Source of the DNA: Desulfallas sp. Bu1-1
Lineage (GTDB): Bacteria > Bacillota > Desulfotomaculia > Desulfotomaculales > Desulfallaceae
Length of the DNA stretch: 64,000 nucleotides
Assembly (NCBI RefSeq): GCF_015594625.1
Contig: NZ_JADNRQ010000010.1
Coordinates: 1 to 64,000 of the forward strand
Direction of reading: 5' to 3'
Shown here one piece after another: positions 43,486 through 54,061 of the stretch. How positions within the stretch are numbered: position 1 is the first letter of the stretch; each line of letters starts with the position of its first letter. The notes beneath the pieces are model-generated. The model was not told where the DNA came from. It did not search any database and saw only the letters and a program-made list of their open reading frames with translations. A program made the position numbers and the translations under genes.

Positions 43486-45033
43486 TTATTTCATCATGAT
43501 TTGCATGCCAACCATAACCAGTCCCAGAACGGCTCCCAGCAGCGCGCCAAGCCAGGTAATGGCCACCAGTTCACGGCGTATAATCCCCAAAAGCATCTGT
43601 TCCACCTGCAGCACATCCAATTCTTCCACCCGGCGGCGCACCATATCACTGATGTTCAAAAACCGCATCAACCCGGGGACCTGGTTTTGAACCAGGAAAC
43701 GGTATAGCTTTACCACCGATCCCACCGGATCAACCACGGCTCCGGTAAAGACCGCGTCCAGCACCGGTCCAAGCTTTGCGTTCCAGGCGTTTCCGATTTC
43801 CCTTTGAACGAATGACTGCAGGTGTAGGGCCGGCTCGTCACGATCCAGCAATTTTTCCAGCAGCTGCCCGTAAAAGGCCGCCAACCCGGCCTGGAAGCCG
43901 GGGTGGTCGAGGTGCAGCAAATCTTGCCAGGTCCGTTCCCGGTTTTGATCCAGCACGGATTCAAACACATCCAACACCGCCGTCCCGAAACCGGGATCAC
44001 GCAGTTTTTCCACCAGCCAGGCGGCGATTTCGGCGGCTTTTTCCCGCTTGCCCGCAGCATCCAGGGCCGCGGTGATTTCGCTGACGCTTTTCTCCAGCGC
44101 CTCGTCCACCAGCAGGTGCAGCCGGTCAACTATCGCGGCCCGGTTTCGCTCATCCGCTAAAAAACGGGATATTTCCGCGGCCAGGCGCTGGGTCAGCATG
44201 TCCGGGCCGCTGCCGATAAGTTGAAACACACCGTTAAGCATGCGTTTAAGCGCGGTGCCTTCGAAAAAGTTCTCGATCCTGTTCTTTATGGCCTGGCGAG
44301 CTCCCGGCGAAGACAGGTATTGTTCGATGGCGGACACTATCCCGGGGGCCTGGTCATTAATAAACTGGTGGATTCCCTCCCGCACCGCTTCAGGCAGATA
44401 GTTACCTATTTTTTGGGGGCTATTGAAGAAATACTCAATTTTAACAGCCAGCTCCCGCTGCAAACCGCCGGTGATTTCTTCATTTAACAGGTGCCCCGGC
44501 AACCGCTCCAGGAATTCCCTGAATTCCGGCAAACCGGTCTCCCCCACCGGGGAGCCCACCCGCCGCTCCAACAGGCAGCCGGTGACATGCGCGGCCGAGT
44601 GGGCCAGGGCGCCGCGAAACGCTTCACCCCGCGCCAGGTTGACCGCAAATTCGGATAACCGGGCCGCAAAATCATCCAGAGCCCGGGGCGGGACACCGGC
44701 ATCGACCAGCGCCTCTCCAACTGTCAACTCCCGCGCCCGCGCTTCCGCCAGCCAGGCGGTAACATACCGTCGCACCCTTTCTTCGGACTCGGCGCTGGAC
44801 AGGTGCTGCACAACGTTTTCTTCGGTGAGCAACATGCCGCCCACCATCTCGCCGATGCCGCCGGCCAGGCGTTTTTTCCCCCGGGGAATCACACCCGGGG
44901 TGAAGGGCACGGGCACGCCCAGTATCCTTTTTTCATACAGGGGCCGAAACAACATCCGGATGGCGATCCAGTTGGTGATATAGCCGATAACGGCCCCTAC
45001 TATCACAGCCGTAGCAACTTGCTGCCAGTTCAT
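43486..45033 (-). CDS. DUF445 (YheB-type) membrane protein
   Basis: A 515-residue protein. The N-terminal helix ([26 protein letters not shown]) and C-terminal helix ([24 protein letters not shown]) are membrane segments. Between them lies a long amphipathic, mostly helical body. [36 protein letters not shown] is the DUF445 signature. The family is widespread in Firmicutes and a role at the spore or cell envelope has been suggested; no function is firmly known. It lies between the arg and ilv operons on the same strand and ends just before the ilv promoter. Confidence 0.85.
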   Translation of the reverse strand: [515 protein letters not shown]

Positions 45034-45106
45034 CTATCACTCATTCCTACCTGGAAAAAATTAGATACTCTAATCCTTCGGCGCTCCGCCGCCAAGGGGT
45101 CATGGC

Positions 45107-46480
45107 TCAATTTAACCTCTCCCGGGCCGACCTGATGGCTTGCCGTACCGCTTCGGGAGCGGGACCGCCGGGAACACCGCGGGCCTCCACGCAGCGGGCG
45201 ATGCTGATGGCCTCGTAAACGTCGTCCTCGATTACCCTCGAAAAGCGGTGAAACTCCTCCAGGCTCAACTCGTCCAGGGATTTTTCCCGGTCCAGGCAGT
45301 AAGCCACCGCCCGGCCCACGATCTCGTGGGCCTCCCGGAAGGGCACGCCGCGCTTTACCAGGTAATCGGCCAGGTCGGTGGCGTTGGTGAAGCCCCCCCG
45401 GGCCGCCCGGGCCATGTTTTCCCCTTTGACCCGCATGGTGGCCAGCATGGGACGGAAAATCAACAGGCATTTCTTCACCGTGTCCACCGCGTCAAACAGG
45501 GATTCCTTGTCCTCCTGCATGTCCTTGTTATAGGCCAGCGGTAGCCCTTTCAGCATGGTCAGCAAGGCAACAAGGTCCCCGAACACCCGGCCGCTTTTAC
45601 CCCGGATCAACTCGGCCACGTCCGGGTTTTTTTTCTGCGGCATCATGCTGCTTCCGGTGCTGTACGCGTCGTCCAACTCAATGAAACCGAATTCGGACGA
45701 AGACCAGAGGATAATTTCCTCGCAAAAGCGGCTCAGGTGGACCATCACCAGCGAGGCGGCGGCGGTGAATTCAACGGCAAAGTCGCGGTCGCTCACCGCG
45801 TCGAGACTGTTTTCCGTAATAGCGTCAAAGCCAAGTTCCCGGGCTACAAATTCCCGGTCCAGGGGGAAGGTGGTGCCGGCCAGCGCCCCGGCCCCCAGGG
45901 GCATCACGTTCACCCGCCGGCGGCAGTCCCGCAGGCGCTCCATGTCCCGCCCGAACATTTGACAATAAGCCAGCAGGTGATGGGCCAGCGTAACGGGCTG
46001 GGCCCGCTGCAGGTGCGTATAACCGGGCATTACGGTTTCAACGTGCTTTTCCGCCAGGTCCAGCAGCGTTTGAACCAGGCCGGCCAGTAGTTCCAGCACC
46101 GCGTCTATTTCGTCCCGCAAATACATGCGCACGTCCAGGGCCACCTGGTCGTTGCGGCTGCGGGCGGTGTGCAGTTTTTTGCCCACGTCGCCGATCCGCT
46201 CGATCAACAACTGCTCCACGTTCATGTGGATATCCTCGGCGGCAATGGAAAACTCCACCCGGCCCGCCTCAATATCAGCAAGTATCTCCTCCAGCCCGCG
46301 CACAATGGCTTCCGCCTCCCGCCCGCTGATTACCCCCACGCGGGCCAGCATCCGGGCATGGGCCATGCTGCCGGTAATGTCGTATTTGTACAAACGGCTG
46401 TCAAACGAAATGGAAGAGTGAAAATCATCCACCAGCCGGTCCGTTTCCTTTTGAAATCGCCCGCTCCAAAGCTTGGCCAT
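45107..46480 (-). CDS. argH: Argininosuccinate lyase
   Basis: A 457-residue protein starting [24 protein letters not shown]. It has [18 protein letters not shown], the catalytic histidine region [20 protein letters not shown] near 160, and the fumarase-superfamily loop [12 protein letters not shown] near 280 with the catalytic serine. It splits argininosuccinate to arginine and fumarate. GAGGTG 6 nt before the ATG supports 46480; a GTG three codons earlier is less likely. It is separated from argG by glpX (opposite strand) and a small Spo0E-like gene, whereas argG-argH are adjacent in many relatives. Confidence 0.96.
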   Translation of the reverse strand: MAKLWSGRFQKETDRLVDDFHSSISFDSRLYKYDITGSMAHARMLARVGVISGREAEAIVRGLEEILADIEAGRVEFSIAAEDIHMNVEQLLIERIGDVGKKLHTARSRNDQVALDVRMYLRDEIDAVLELLAGLVQTLLDLAEKHVETVMPGYTHLQRAQPVTLAHHLLAYCQMFGRDMERLRDCRRRVNVMPLGAGALAGTTFPLDREFVARELGFDAITENSLDAVSDRDFAVEFTAAASLVMVHLSRFCEEIILWSSSEFGFIELDDAYSTGSSMMPQKKNPDVAELIRGKSGRVFGDLVALLTMLKGLPLAYNKDMQEDKESLFDAVDTVKKCLLIFRPMLATMRVKGENMARAARGGFTNATDLADYLVKRGVPFREAHEIVGRAVAYCLDREKSLDELSLEEFHRFSRVIEDDVYEAISIARCVEARGVPGGPAPEAVRQAIRSARERLN

Positions 46481-46707
46481 TTGTTTCACCTCACGGCTTT
46501 ATCTTACTATTTTCTTATCCGTGCATATTTTACCACAGTGATAGTTTAATATAAAAGTTATCCCCTTATTTTTACGCCGTCAATAAAAAAACCCCGCTTA
46601 AGAGTAAAGCATTTTCTTTAAAAAAATGATATACTAAATAGCCCATTAAACAATAAATATGTTAAAATAAATATTGTCAGCCAAGTATTTTCAAAGGAGA
46701 CGAGTTT

Positions 46708-47685
46708 ATGGAACGGGAACTGACGCTTGAACTGGTGCGGGTTACGGAAATGGCCGCCCTGGCCGCGGCCCAGTGGATGGGCCGGGGACGTAAAAACGAA
46801 GCCGATGAAGCCGCCACCAACGCCATGCGCACTATGTTTGATTCAGTATGCATGAACGGCACGGTAGTAATTGGGGAAGGGGAAATGGACGAGGCGCCGA
46901 TGCTGTACATCGGAGAAAAGGTGGGCAACTCCGCCGCCCCGGAAGTTGACGTGGCGGTGGACCCGCTGGAAGGCACGAACATCCTGGCCAAGGGTCTGCC
47001 CAACGCCATGTCGGTGGTAGCTATAGCGGACCGGGGCAACCTGTTGCACGCTCCCGACATGTACATGCAGAAATTGGCGGTGGGCCCCCGGGCCGCGGGC
47101 CTGGTCAGTCTGGACGACCCAATTGAAAAAACCCTGGAAATCGTGGCCAAGGCCAACAACAAGCGTATCGTGGACTGCACGGTGATGATCCTGGACAGGC
47201 CGCGCCACCAGGAATTAATCGAGGCGGTGCGGGGAGCCGGAGCCAGAGTGCGCCTGATTGGTGACGGCGACGTAGCCGCGGCGCTGGCTACGGCCTTTGA
47301 CGACACCGGCATCGATATCTGCGCGGGTATCGGCGGCGCCCCCGAAGGGGTTATCGCGGCAGCGGCGCTCAAGTGCCTGGGCGGAGAAATGCAGGCCCGC
47401 CTGGTGCCCGAGGACGAAAGCGAACACCAGCGCTGCCTGAGCATGGGCATCAAGGACCCCAGCCAGATCCTGACCATGGACGACCTGGTGCGCGGGGACG
47501 ACGCCATCTTCGCCGCCACCGGCGTAACCGACGGCGAGTTGCTTAAAGGTGTACGCTTCCGGGCCGGGGAAATAGCCGAGACCTATTCGCTGGTAATGCG
47601 GGCGAAAAGCCGGACGGTCAGGTTTATCAATACCGTGCATAATTTAAAATATAAACCCTACTACTCCTTGATCAAAGAAAAATAA
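46708..47685 (+). CDS. glpX: Fructose-1,6-bisphosphatase class II
   Basis: A 325-residue protein. The family motifs are [19 protein letters not shown] near residue 23, [19 protein letters not shown] near 52, [20 protein letters not shown] near 80, and [27 protein letters not shown] near 210. It hydrolyses fructose-1,6-bisphosphate in gluconeogenesis. AAAGGAG stands 8 nt before the ATG. It is the only plus-strand gene between 29771 and 55257 and has its own terminator; it splits the arginine genes. Confidence 0.95.
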   Translation: MERELTLELVRVTEMAALAAAQWMGRGRKNEADEAATNAMRTMFDSVCMNGTVVIGEGEMDEAPMLYIGEKVGNSAAPEVDVAVDPLEGTNILAKGLPNAMSVVAIADRGNLLHAPDMYMQKLAVGPRAAGLVSLDDPIEKTLEIVAKANNKRIVDCTVMILDRPRHQELIEAVRGAGARVRLIGDGDVAAALATAFDDTGIDICAGIGGAPEGVIAAAALKCLGGEMQARLVPEDESEHQRCLSMGIKDPSQILTMDDLVRGDDAIFAATGVTDGELLKGVRFRAGEIAETYSLVMRAKSRTVRFINTVHNLKYKPYYSLIKEK

Positions 47686-47727
47686 CCAATCAACCGCCAC
47701 ATCACTACATATGAGATCCGATTACCG

Positions 47728-47756
47728 GGCCCGGTTTCCGGGCCTGATCTTATTTT
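47728..47756 (+). terminator. Terminator of glpX
   Basis: GGCCCGG (47728) pairs perfectly with CCGGGCC (47738-47744) around TTT, followed after a few bases by TTATTTTATT. Confidence 0.75.
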
Positions 47757-47789
47757 ATTGCTGAATGATGGCAGGAGTAAGGAATAACA

Positions 47790-47966
47790 TTAAAGAGCAG
47801 TCGAAGAAATTTTCTCTTTTTGGTACTGGTTGATTAATTTGTCGAGTTTCTGGCTTACCTTTAACAATTTTTTGACATTTTGGGGTTCATGCCTTGTGAT
47901 TTCGTACATTTTGCGCCGTTCACGCTCAATTTCAACCAGCAGCACACCCCATTTTTTAATGTCCAT
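47790..47966 (-). CDS. Spo0E-like aspartyl-phosphate phosphatase
   Basis: A 58-residue protein consisting of two helices. The second helix, VSQKLDKLINQYQKE, is the Spo0E signature (S-Q-x-L-D-x-L-I-x-x-Y-Q). Spo0E proteins remove phosphate from Spo0A and delay sporulation. GGTGA 7 nt before ATG 47966 supports this start; in-frame upstream starts at 48002 or 48008 would add 12-14 residues. Its presence implies that the host uses a Spo0A phosphorelay. Confidence 0.8.
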   Translation of the reverse strand: MDIKKWGVLLVEIERERRKMYEITRHEPQNVKKLLKVSQKLDKLINQYQKEKISSTAL

Positions 47967-48155
47967 TTTAGCATCACCGGTTATAACTACTTCTTCCTGC
48001 ATATACAAAATCCTGCCAGGAAAAGAAAAAATTTTACATATGAGTTCGCTTTTTTAATTAATTAATCATTTAACTAATTGTTTAATGACAATTTTTGCGA
48101 CATCTTCAATCGCCCAACGTACCCTACAGAAGAATGTCCAAAGGTGCCGAAAAAT

Positions 48156-48192
48156 TTTAAAGGGTGGAAAATTTAAACTTTCCACCCTTTTA
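48156..48192 (-). terminator. Terminator of the argCJBDFG operon
   Basis: AAAGGGTGGAAA (48159-48170) and TTTCCACCCTTT (48179-48190) form a perfect 12-bp stem. On the minus strand it is followed by TAAAATTTTT, about 20 nt after the argG stop. Confidence 0.85.
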
Positions 48193-48209
48193 TCATGTAA
48201 GTTTTCCTA

Positions 48210-49415
48210 TTACCGCAATCCCGCTTTTTTCTCCATCAACGCCCGCACTTTCAGGGGCAGGCCGAACAAGTTGATAAACCCGGCGGCGTCGGCCTGGTTG
48301 TACACCTCGTCCCGCCCGAAAGTGGCCAGGTCCTCGCTGTACAGGGAATAAGGCGAGGTGGTCCCCGCGGGGGTGCAGTTGCCCTTGTACAATTTCATGC
48401 ACACGGTGCCGGTAACGGTGCGCTGGGTCACATCGACAAACGCATCCAGCGCCTCCCGCAGCGGGGAGAACCACACGCCATCGTAAACCAGCTCGGCGTA
48501 ACGGGCCGCCACCAGTTCCTTGTAGTGCAGTGTGGCCCGGTCAATGGTCAACAGTTCCAGTTCCCGGTGGGCCAGGTAGAGAATGGTGCCGCCAGGCGTT
48601 TCATAAACGCCCCGGGATTTCATGCCCACCAGCCGGTTTTCCACCATGTCCACAATGCCGATGCCGTTGGCCCCGCCCAGCTTGTTCAGTTCCTCCACCA
48701 GTTCCTCGGGAGGCAGTTCCCTGCCGTTCACTTTTTTGGGTATTCCCTGCTCAAAATAAATTTCCACGTAGGTGGGCTGATCCGGCGCCTTTTCCGGGGG
48801 CACCGTGAGCAGCAGCACGTCACCGGGCGGTTCCTGGCCGGGATCTTCCAGAACGCCGCCCTCGTGGCTGAGGTGCCAGATATTGCGATCCATGCTGTAT
48901 GGCCGCGCTTTGGTCACCGGCACGGGAATGCCCCGGGCCTCGGCATAGTCAATGGCGTCTTCCCGGGAACGAATATCCCATTCCCGCCACGGAGCGATAA
49001 TCTTCAGGTCGGGGTTCAGCGCCTTTACAGCCAGTTCAAAACGCACCTGGTCGTTGCCCTTGCCGGTAGCTCCGTGGGCCACGGCCTCGGCCCCCTCCTT
49101 GTCGGCGATTTCCACCAGCTTTTTGCCGATCAGCGGGCGGGCCATTGAGGTGCCCAGCAGGTACTTGCCCTCGTAAATGGCTCCCGCCTTCAAGGTGGGG
49201 AAGATATAGCCGGTGACAAATTCCCGCTTGACGTCCTCGATGTATAATTTGCTGGCCCCGCTTTTCAGCGCCTTTTCATGCAGCGGTTCCAGTTCCTCCC
49301 CCTGGCCCAGGTCGCAGACCAGGGCAATGACCTCGTAACCGTAGTTTTCCTTGAGCCAGGGAATGATGATGGAGGTATCCAACCCTCCGGAATAAGCCAG
49401 AACAACTTTTTTCAT
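48210..49415 (-). CDS. argG: Argininosuccinate synthase
   Basis: A 401-residue ATP-pyrophosphatase. The P-loop is [20 protein letters not shown] at residues 3-22. [17 protein letters not shown] near 89, [15 protein letters not shown] near 113 and APWREWD near 140 follow. It joins citrulline and aspartate with ATP. It lies 12 nt upstream of a terminator-bounded end and 11 nt after argF. Last gene of the arg operon; argH lies 1.7 kb further along. Confidence 0.97.
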   Translation of the reverse strand: MKKVVLAYSGGLDTSIIIPWLKENYGYEVIALVCDLGQGEELEPLHEKALKSGASKLYIEDVKREFVTGYIFPTLKAGAIYEGKYLLGTSMARPLIGKKLVEIADKEGAEAVAHGATGKGNDQVRFELAVKALNPDLKIIAPWREWDIRSREDAIDYAEARGIPVPVTKARPYSMDRNIWHLSHEGGVLEDPGQEPPGDVLLLTVPPEKAPDQPTYVEIYFEQGIPKKVNGRELPPEELVEELNKLGGANGIGIVDMVENRLVGMKSRGVYETPGGTILYLAHRELELLTIDRATLHYKELVAARYAELVYDGVWFSPLREALDAFVDVTQRTVTGTVCMKLYKGNCTPAGTTSPYSLYSEDLATFGRDEVYNQADAAGFINLFGLPLKVRALMEKKAGLR

Positions 49416-49426
49416 TATACTCCCTC

Positions 49427-50383
49427 CTATTTCGCCATCAACAGCGCCATTACGGCTTTCTGGGCATGCAGGCGGTTTTCGGCCTCGTCGAACACCACCG
49501 AATGCGGCCCGTCAATAATCTCGGCCGCCACTTCCTCGCCGCGGTGGGCGGGCAGGCAGTGTAAAAATATGTAGTCCGGCTTTGCCCCGGCAACCAGCCG
49601 CCCGTTCACCTGGTAGGGGGCGAATACTTTTAACCGCGCCTGCTGTTCATTTTCCTGTCCCATGCTGGCCCACACGTCGGTGACCACCACGTCCGCCCCG
49701 GACACCGCCTCGGCCGGGTCGGTGGTGATGGTGACGGTGGCTCCCGTTTCCCCGGCATCATCCCGGGCGGTTGCAACAATTTCCTCCCTCGGCTGGTAGC
49801 CCTCCGGCGAGGCCACGCTGATATGCACGCCCGTCTTGGCGCAGCCGAAGAGCAGAGAATGGCAGACGTTGTTACCGTCGCCCACGTAAGCCAGCTTGAG
49901 TCCCGCCAGCCTTCCCTTGTGCTCCCGCACCGTGAGCAAATCGGCCAGAATCTGGCAGGGATGCAGCAGGTCGGTCAGGCCGTTGATCACCGGCACCGGC
50001 GCGTGTTCCGCCAGTTCCTCCACGTCGCTCTGGGCAAAGGTGCGAATCATAATGCCATCCACGTACCGGCCCAGCACGCGCCCGGTGTCGGCAATGGTTT
50101 CCCCCCGTCCCAGCTGCAGGTCGCCCGCGTTCAGGTACAGGGCGTGCCCGCCCAGCTGAAACATGCCCACCTCAAAGCTCACCCTGGTCCGGGTGGAGGA
50201 TTTCTGAAAAATCATGGCCAGCGTCATCCCCTTGAGCAACTCATGGGGCTCTCCGCGTTTTTGTTTCTGTTTCAGTTCCGCGGCGAAATCCAGCATGAAC
50301 TCGATTTCCCGGGGGCTAAAGTCATGCAGGGAGAGCAAATCCCTGCCCTTCAGGCTATCTCTTAATGAATTTGTGGAATTCAT
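49427..50383 (-). CDS. argF: Ornithine carbamoyltransferase
   Basis: A 318-residue protein. The carbamoyl-phosphate motif is [16 protein letters not shown] near residue 56, and [22 protein letters not shown] near 132 is the HPxQ region. The ornithine-binding Cys motif is [14 protein letters not shown] near residue 275, with SMGQENE near 240. It makes citrulline from ornithine and carbamoyl phosphate. No carAB genes are seen in the window. Confidence 0.96.
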   Translation of the reverse strand: MNSTNSLRDSLKGRDLLSLHDFSPREIEFMLDFAAELKQKQKRGEPHELLKGMTLAMIFQKSSTRTRVSFEVGMFQLGGHALYLNAGDLQLGRGETIADTGRVLGRYVDGIMIRTFAQSDVEELAEHAPVPVINGLTDLLHPCQILADLLTVREHKGRLAGLKLAYVGDGNNVCHSLLFGCAKTGVHISVASPEGYQPREEIVATARDDAGETGATVTITTDPAEAVSGADVVVTDVWASMGQENEQQARLKVFAPYQVNGRLVAGAKPDYIFLHCLPAHRGEEVAAEIIDGPHSVVFDEAENRLHAQKAVMALLMAK

Positions 50384-50467
50384 TTTCCATCACCCGTTTC
50401 AATCTTTTTGCCGTTCTCCCAGTTTCACCATTCAAGCAACTTGAGGGCATGCCTGTCGCCAGCCGCG

Positions 50468-51658
50468 TCACATGGTGCTTAACACACCGTCCATAATCTC
50501 CAGGGCCCGGTCCACGTCCTCCATGGTGATGACCAGCGGCGGGGTAAACCTCAACACGTTGCCGCCCGCGCAGTTGATCAACAGCCCCTGTTCCCGGCAG
50601 CGGTCGACAATGCCGCCGCCCTCCACGGCCAGTTCCATGCCCAGCAGCAGGCCCAGCCCGCGTACTTCCTTGATGAACGAGTATTTATTCTTCAGTGCCG
50701 TTAATTTTTCCTTAAAGTATTCCCCCACCCGGGCACAATTTTGCACCACGCCTTCCTCAAGCAAAACCCGCATGGCCGCCAGCCCCGCTGCGCAGGCCAG
50801 CGGGTTGCCGCCAAAGGTGCTGGCGTGGTCGCCGGGCTTGAACGCCGCGGCCACTTCCTCCCCGGCCAGCATGGCGCCGATGGGGAACCCGCCGCCCAGG
50901 GCCTTGGCCAGGGTGATGATGTCGGGCTCCACACCGTAGTGCTGGTAAGCCAGGAACTTGCCGGTGCGCCCCAGCCCGCACTGCACTTCGTCAAAAATCA
51001 GCAGCAGCCCGTTCCGGTCGCACAATTCCCGCACACCGGCCAGGTACTCCGGGGTCGCCACGTTGACGCCGCCCTCCCCTTGCACCGGTTCCAGCATCAC
51101 GGCGCAAGTTTGGGGTCCGGCGGCCCGGCGCAGCGCGTCCAGGTCGTTGAAGGGAACGTACTTGAACCCCGCCGGCAGCGGCTCAAAACCCTGCCGGTAC
51201 TTGGCTTGCCCGGTAGCCGTGATGGTGGCCAGGGTGCGCCCGTGGAACGATTTTTCCGCCGTGATGATCTCATACCTTTCCGGCCCGTACTTTTGCTTGG
51301 CATACTTGCGGGCCAGTTTGATGGCACCCTCGTTGGCCTCGGCCCCGCTGTTACAGAAGAAAGCCCGGTCGCAGCAGGAGTTTTGCACCAGCAATTCCGC
51401 CAGCCTGGCCTGGGACTCGATGTAATAAAGATTGCTCACGTGCATCAGCCGGGCGGCCTGTTCCTGCACCGCCCGCACCACGGCCGGGTGACAGTGACCC
51501 AGGGAATTGACCGCAATGCCGGCCACAAAGTCCAGGTACTCCCGGCCTTCCGCATCCCACAGGCGCACCCCCTCGCCCCGCACTGGCGCCAGGCCGGTAC
51601 GCCCGTACGTGTGCATCACATATTTATCACTTAACTGGATAATTTCTCCGGTTTTCAT
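50468..51658 (-). CDS. argD: Acetylornithine aminotransferase
   Basis: A 396-residue class III PLP aminotransferase. FCNSGAEANEGAIKLARKYAK near 105 and LIFDEVQCGLGRTGKFLAYQHYGVEPDIITLAKALGGG near 220-257 (PLP aspartate and lysine) are present, followed by TFGGNPLACAAGLAAM. It transfers the amino group from glutamate to N-acetylglutamate semialdehyde; it may also serve in lysine synthesis. It sits between argB and argF. Confidence 0.95.
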   Translation of the reverse strand: MKTGEIIQLSDKYVMHTYGRTGLAPVRGEGVRLWDAEGREYLDFVAGIAVNSLGHCHPAVVRAVQEQAARLMHVSNLYYIESQARLAELLVQNSCCDRAFFCNSGAEANEGAIKLARKYAKQKYGPERYEIITAEKSFHGRTLATITATGQAKYRQGFEPLPAGFKYVPFNDLDALRRAAGPQTCAVMLEPVQGEGGVNVATPEYLAGVRELCDRNGLLLIFDEVQCGLGRTGKFLAYQHYGVEPDIITLAKALGGGFPIGAMLAGEEVAAAFKPGDHASTFGGNPLACAAGLAAMRVLLEEGVVQNCARVGEYFKEKLTALKNKYSFIKEVRGLGLLLGMELAVEGGGIVDRCREQGLLINCAGGNVLRFTPPLVITMEDVDRALEIMDGVLSTM

Positions 51659-51670
51659 ACCCAGGCCCCC

Positions 51671-52558
51671 TTATTTAATCACCATGGTGCCGACGCCGCT
51701 GTCGGTAAATACCTCCAGCAGTATGGAATGCGGCACCCGGCCGTCCAAAATATGCGTGGTACTGACCCCTCCCCGCAGGGCGGACACACAGCATTCCACC
51801 TTGGGAATCATCCCCCCGTCGATAATGCCCCGTTCAATCAGCCCGGGCACCTCGTCCACGGAAACCGTGGAAATCAGGGAACTCTTATCGTTCCTGTCCG
51901 CCAGGATGCCTTCGACATCGGTGAGAATAATCAGTTTATCCGCCTTCAGGGCCTCGGCCAGCACGCCGGCGGCGCTGTCGGCGTTGACGTTGTAACTTGC
52001 GCCCCCCTCGCCCACGGCCACCGGGGCCACCACGGGAATATACCCCTCGCGGATGACGGTGGTTAAAATGCCGGGGTTGACCTGTTTCACCTCTCCCACA
52101 TGACCGATGTCCACCAGTTCCTCGGCGCCGTCCGGGGTGCGCACCCGGCCCAGTTTCTTTTCGGCCACCAGCAGGTTGCCGTCCTTGCCGGAAAGCCCCA
52201 CCGCATTTCCGCCGATATCGTTGATCATCCCCACGATATCCTTGTTGATTTTGCCCACCAGCACCATCTGGGCGATCTCCATCGTTTCATCGTCCGTAAC
52301 CCGCAAACCGCCCACGAAACTGCTCTCTTTACCCACTTTTTTCAGCATGCCGGTGATTTCCGGCCCGCCGCCGTGGACAATCACCGGGTGCATACCCACG
52401 TATTTCATTAATACACAATCGGTAAGCACGGCCTTTTTCAGCTCGCAGTTGAGCATGGCGTGACCGCCGTATTTGATGACCACCGTCTTACCGTAAAACT
52501 TTTTGATGTATGGCAGAGCCTCCACCAGGATGCCCGCCTTTTCCATGGCGCTCGCCAC
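51671..52558 (-). CDS. argB: Acetylglutamate kinase
   Basis: A 295-residue amino-acid kinase. [10 protein letters not shown] near residue 28, [19 protein letters not shown] near 62 and [26 protein letters not shown] near 188 are the acetylglutamate and ATP sites. The N-terminal helix [14 protein letters not shown] before the kinase core is the arrangement seen in arginine-inhibited enzymes. With ArgJ recycling acetyl groups this kinase is the logical feedback point. GTG at 52558 or ATG at 52546 could start the protein; GGAGGGG lies just ahead of both. Confidence 0.95.
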   Translation of the reverse strand: MASAMEKAGILVEALPYIKKFYGKTVVIKYGGHAMLNCELKKAVLTDCVLMKYVGMHPVIVHGGGPEITGMLKKVGKESSFVGGLRVTDDETMEIAQMVLVGKINKDIVGMINDIGGNAVGLSGKDGNLLVAEKKLGRVRTPDGAEELVDIGHVGEVKQVNPGILTTVIREGYIPVVAPVAVGEGGASYNVNADSAAGVLAEALKADKLIILTDVEGILADRNDKSSLISTVSVDEVPGLIERGIIDGGMIPKVECCVSALRGGVSTTHILDGRVPHSILLEVFTDSGVGTMVIK

Positions 52559-52574
52559 CCCTCCCCCTCCTTTC

Positions 52575-52662
52575 AGGGGTCAGGCCTTTCCTAACTATCA
52601 TAACTGTTAAATTCAGATATTCAGATTAAAAAGTTATTACAGTTATGACAGGCCTGACCCCT
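52575..52662. repeat. REPIN-like palindromic element between argJ and argB
   Basis: AGGGGTCAGGCCT (52575-52587) and AGGCCTGACCCCT (52650-52662) are a perfect 13-bp inverted repeat. TCATAACTGT and ACAGTTATGA form a second perfect 10-bp pair inside (52598-52607, 52639-52648). The outer right arm overlaps two bases of the argJ stop codon. GGGGTCAGG-type ends resemble REP sequences mobilised by RAYT transposases; no such transposase is in the window. Confidence 0.75.
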
Positions 52663-53869
52663 ATGTGCGGTAGCTGCCGTTGATGCGCACGTAATCGTAC
52701 GTAAGGTCGCAGCCCCAGGCGGTGGCGCCGGCGTCGCCGGTTTTCATATCGATGGTAATTACGACGTGTTTTCCGGCCAGCGCCCGGGCCGCCCGCTCCT
52801 CGCTGAACGGCAGTACCGCCCCGTTTTCAGCCACCTTCTCGTCCCCGATGAAAACATCCACCGCATCCGGGTCGAAATCGGCTCCCGAGTAGCCCACGGC
52901 GCAAAGCACCCGGCCCCAGTTGGCGTCTTCGCCGAATACGGCGGACTTGACCAGGTTGGAAGCGGCCACCGCCCGGGCTGCGGTCCTCGCGTCCCGTTCG
53001 GTGCGCGCGCCCCGCACCCGCACTTCCAGCAGCTTGGTGGCTCCTTCACCGTCCCTGGCAATGGCCACGGCCAGATTGCGGCACACTTCCTCCAGCGCGG
53101 CGCAAAACGCGGTGAAATCCGGACCCTCGCCGTCGATGACCCGGTTGCCCGCAGCGCCGTTGGCCAGCGCCACCACCATGTCATTGGTGCTGGTATCGCC
53201 GTCCACGGTGATCATGTTGAAAGTGCGTTCCACGGCCTGCAGCAAAGCTTTGTCCAGCCACCCGGGGGCGATTGCGGCGTCGGTGGTGATAAATCCCAGC
53301 ATGGTGGCCATGTTGGGGTGAATCATGCCCGACCCTTTGGCCATACCCCCGACAACCGTTTCCCGGCCTCCCAGTTCCAGCGTTACCGCCGCCTCTTTGG
53401 CAAAGGTATCCGTGGTCATGATAGCTTCGGCGGCATCCGAACAACCCTCCCGGCTCAGTTCCGCCACCGCCCGCTCAATGCCCGGCAGCACCTTATCCAT
53501 GGGCAGCGGCTGGCCGATTACCCCGGTTGACCCCACCAGCACCTGCTGCGCCGGAACCCCCAGCAACTCACCGGCCCTGGCCGCCATGGCCCGGGCGTCC
53601 TCCAAACCCCGGGGGCCGTTGCAGGCGTTGGCGTTGCCGCTGTTCACCACCACGGCCCGGGCCCTGCCGGACTCGATGTGCCGCATGGTCAGCTGCACGG
53701 GGGCCGCCTTGACCCTGTTGGTGGTGAACACCCCGGCGGCAGCAGCCTCCCGGTCGGAAAAGATAACAGCCACGTCCTTCTTGCCGTTCTTGATTCCGGC
53801 CGACACGCCGGCGGCTGTAAACCCCCGGGGAGCCGTTACCCCGCCGGGTATTTGTTTTACTTTAGGCAT
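52661..53869 (-). CDS. argJ: Bifunctional glutamate N-acetyltransferase/ornithine acetyltransferase
   Basis: A 402-residue self-processing protein. The cleavage site threonine lies in KGSGMIHPNMATMLGFITTDAA near residue 190 (between Ala and Thr). VNSGNANACNGPRGLEDARAM near 77, TVDGDTSTNDMVVALANGAA near 215 and GEDANWGRVLCAVGYSG near 315 are also present. It transfers acetyl from acetylornithine to glutamate; with acetyl-CoA activity it also primes the cycle. No separate argA or argE is seen, consistent with a cyclic pathway. The MITE-like repeat separates it from argC. Confidence 0.96.
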   Translation of the reverse strand: MPKVKQIPGGVTAPRGFTAAGVSAGIKNGKKDVAVIFSDREAAAAGVFTTNRVKAAPVQLTMRHIESGRARAVVVNSGNANACNGPRGLEDARAMAARAGELLGVPAQQVLVGSTGVIGQPLPMDKVLPGIERAVAELSREGCSDAAEAIMTTDTFAKEAAVTLELGGRETVVGGMAKGSGMIHPNMATMLGFITTDAAIAPGWLDKALLQAVERTFNMITVDGDTSTNDMVVALANGAAGNRVIDGEGPDFTAFCAALEEVCRNLAVAIARDGEGATKLLEVRVRGARTERDARTAARAVAASNLVKSAVFGEDANWGRVLCAVGYSGADFDPDAVDVFIGDEKVAENGAVLPFSEERAARALAGKHVVITIDMKTGDAGATAWGCDLTYDYVRINGSYRT

Positions 53870-53920
53870 AGTTTCTGTTCCTCCTGTATAACTCCAAGCA
53901 TAACACAGAATAACATACTT

Positions 53921-54010
53921 GATTTAACTGCAAAAACACCACAGCGCCAGGCGATCCGGCGGATTTCTGGAGTGAGTGGAACGAGCGATTGACACGCCGG
54001 AGCGCAGGTT
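53921..54010. repeat. MITE-like element, copy B, between argC and argJ
   Basis: This begins GATTTAACTGCAAAAAC, identical to the terminal repeat of copy A, and continues with about 85% identity through GGCGATCCGGCGGATT and CTGGAGTGA to GCCGGAGCGC. The distal terminal repeat is degenerate (CTAAACACAGCAAAG). It is in the opposite orientation to copy A relative to the window, 11 kb away. Confidence 0.75.
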
Positions 54011-54061
54011 CTAAACACAGCAAAGATCGCCGGTCCTGAAAACGATAAGCTTAACTATAAA

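Noticed and set aside
45040-45075. ATTAGA/TCTAAT hairpin with T-tract after argH as a terminator
   Set aside because: The stem is only six mostly A-T pairs; too weak to call, though it could contribute.
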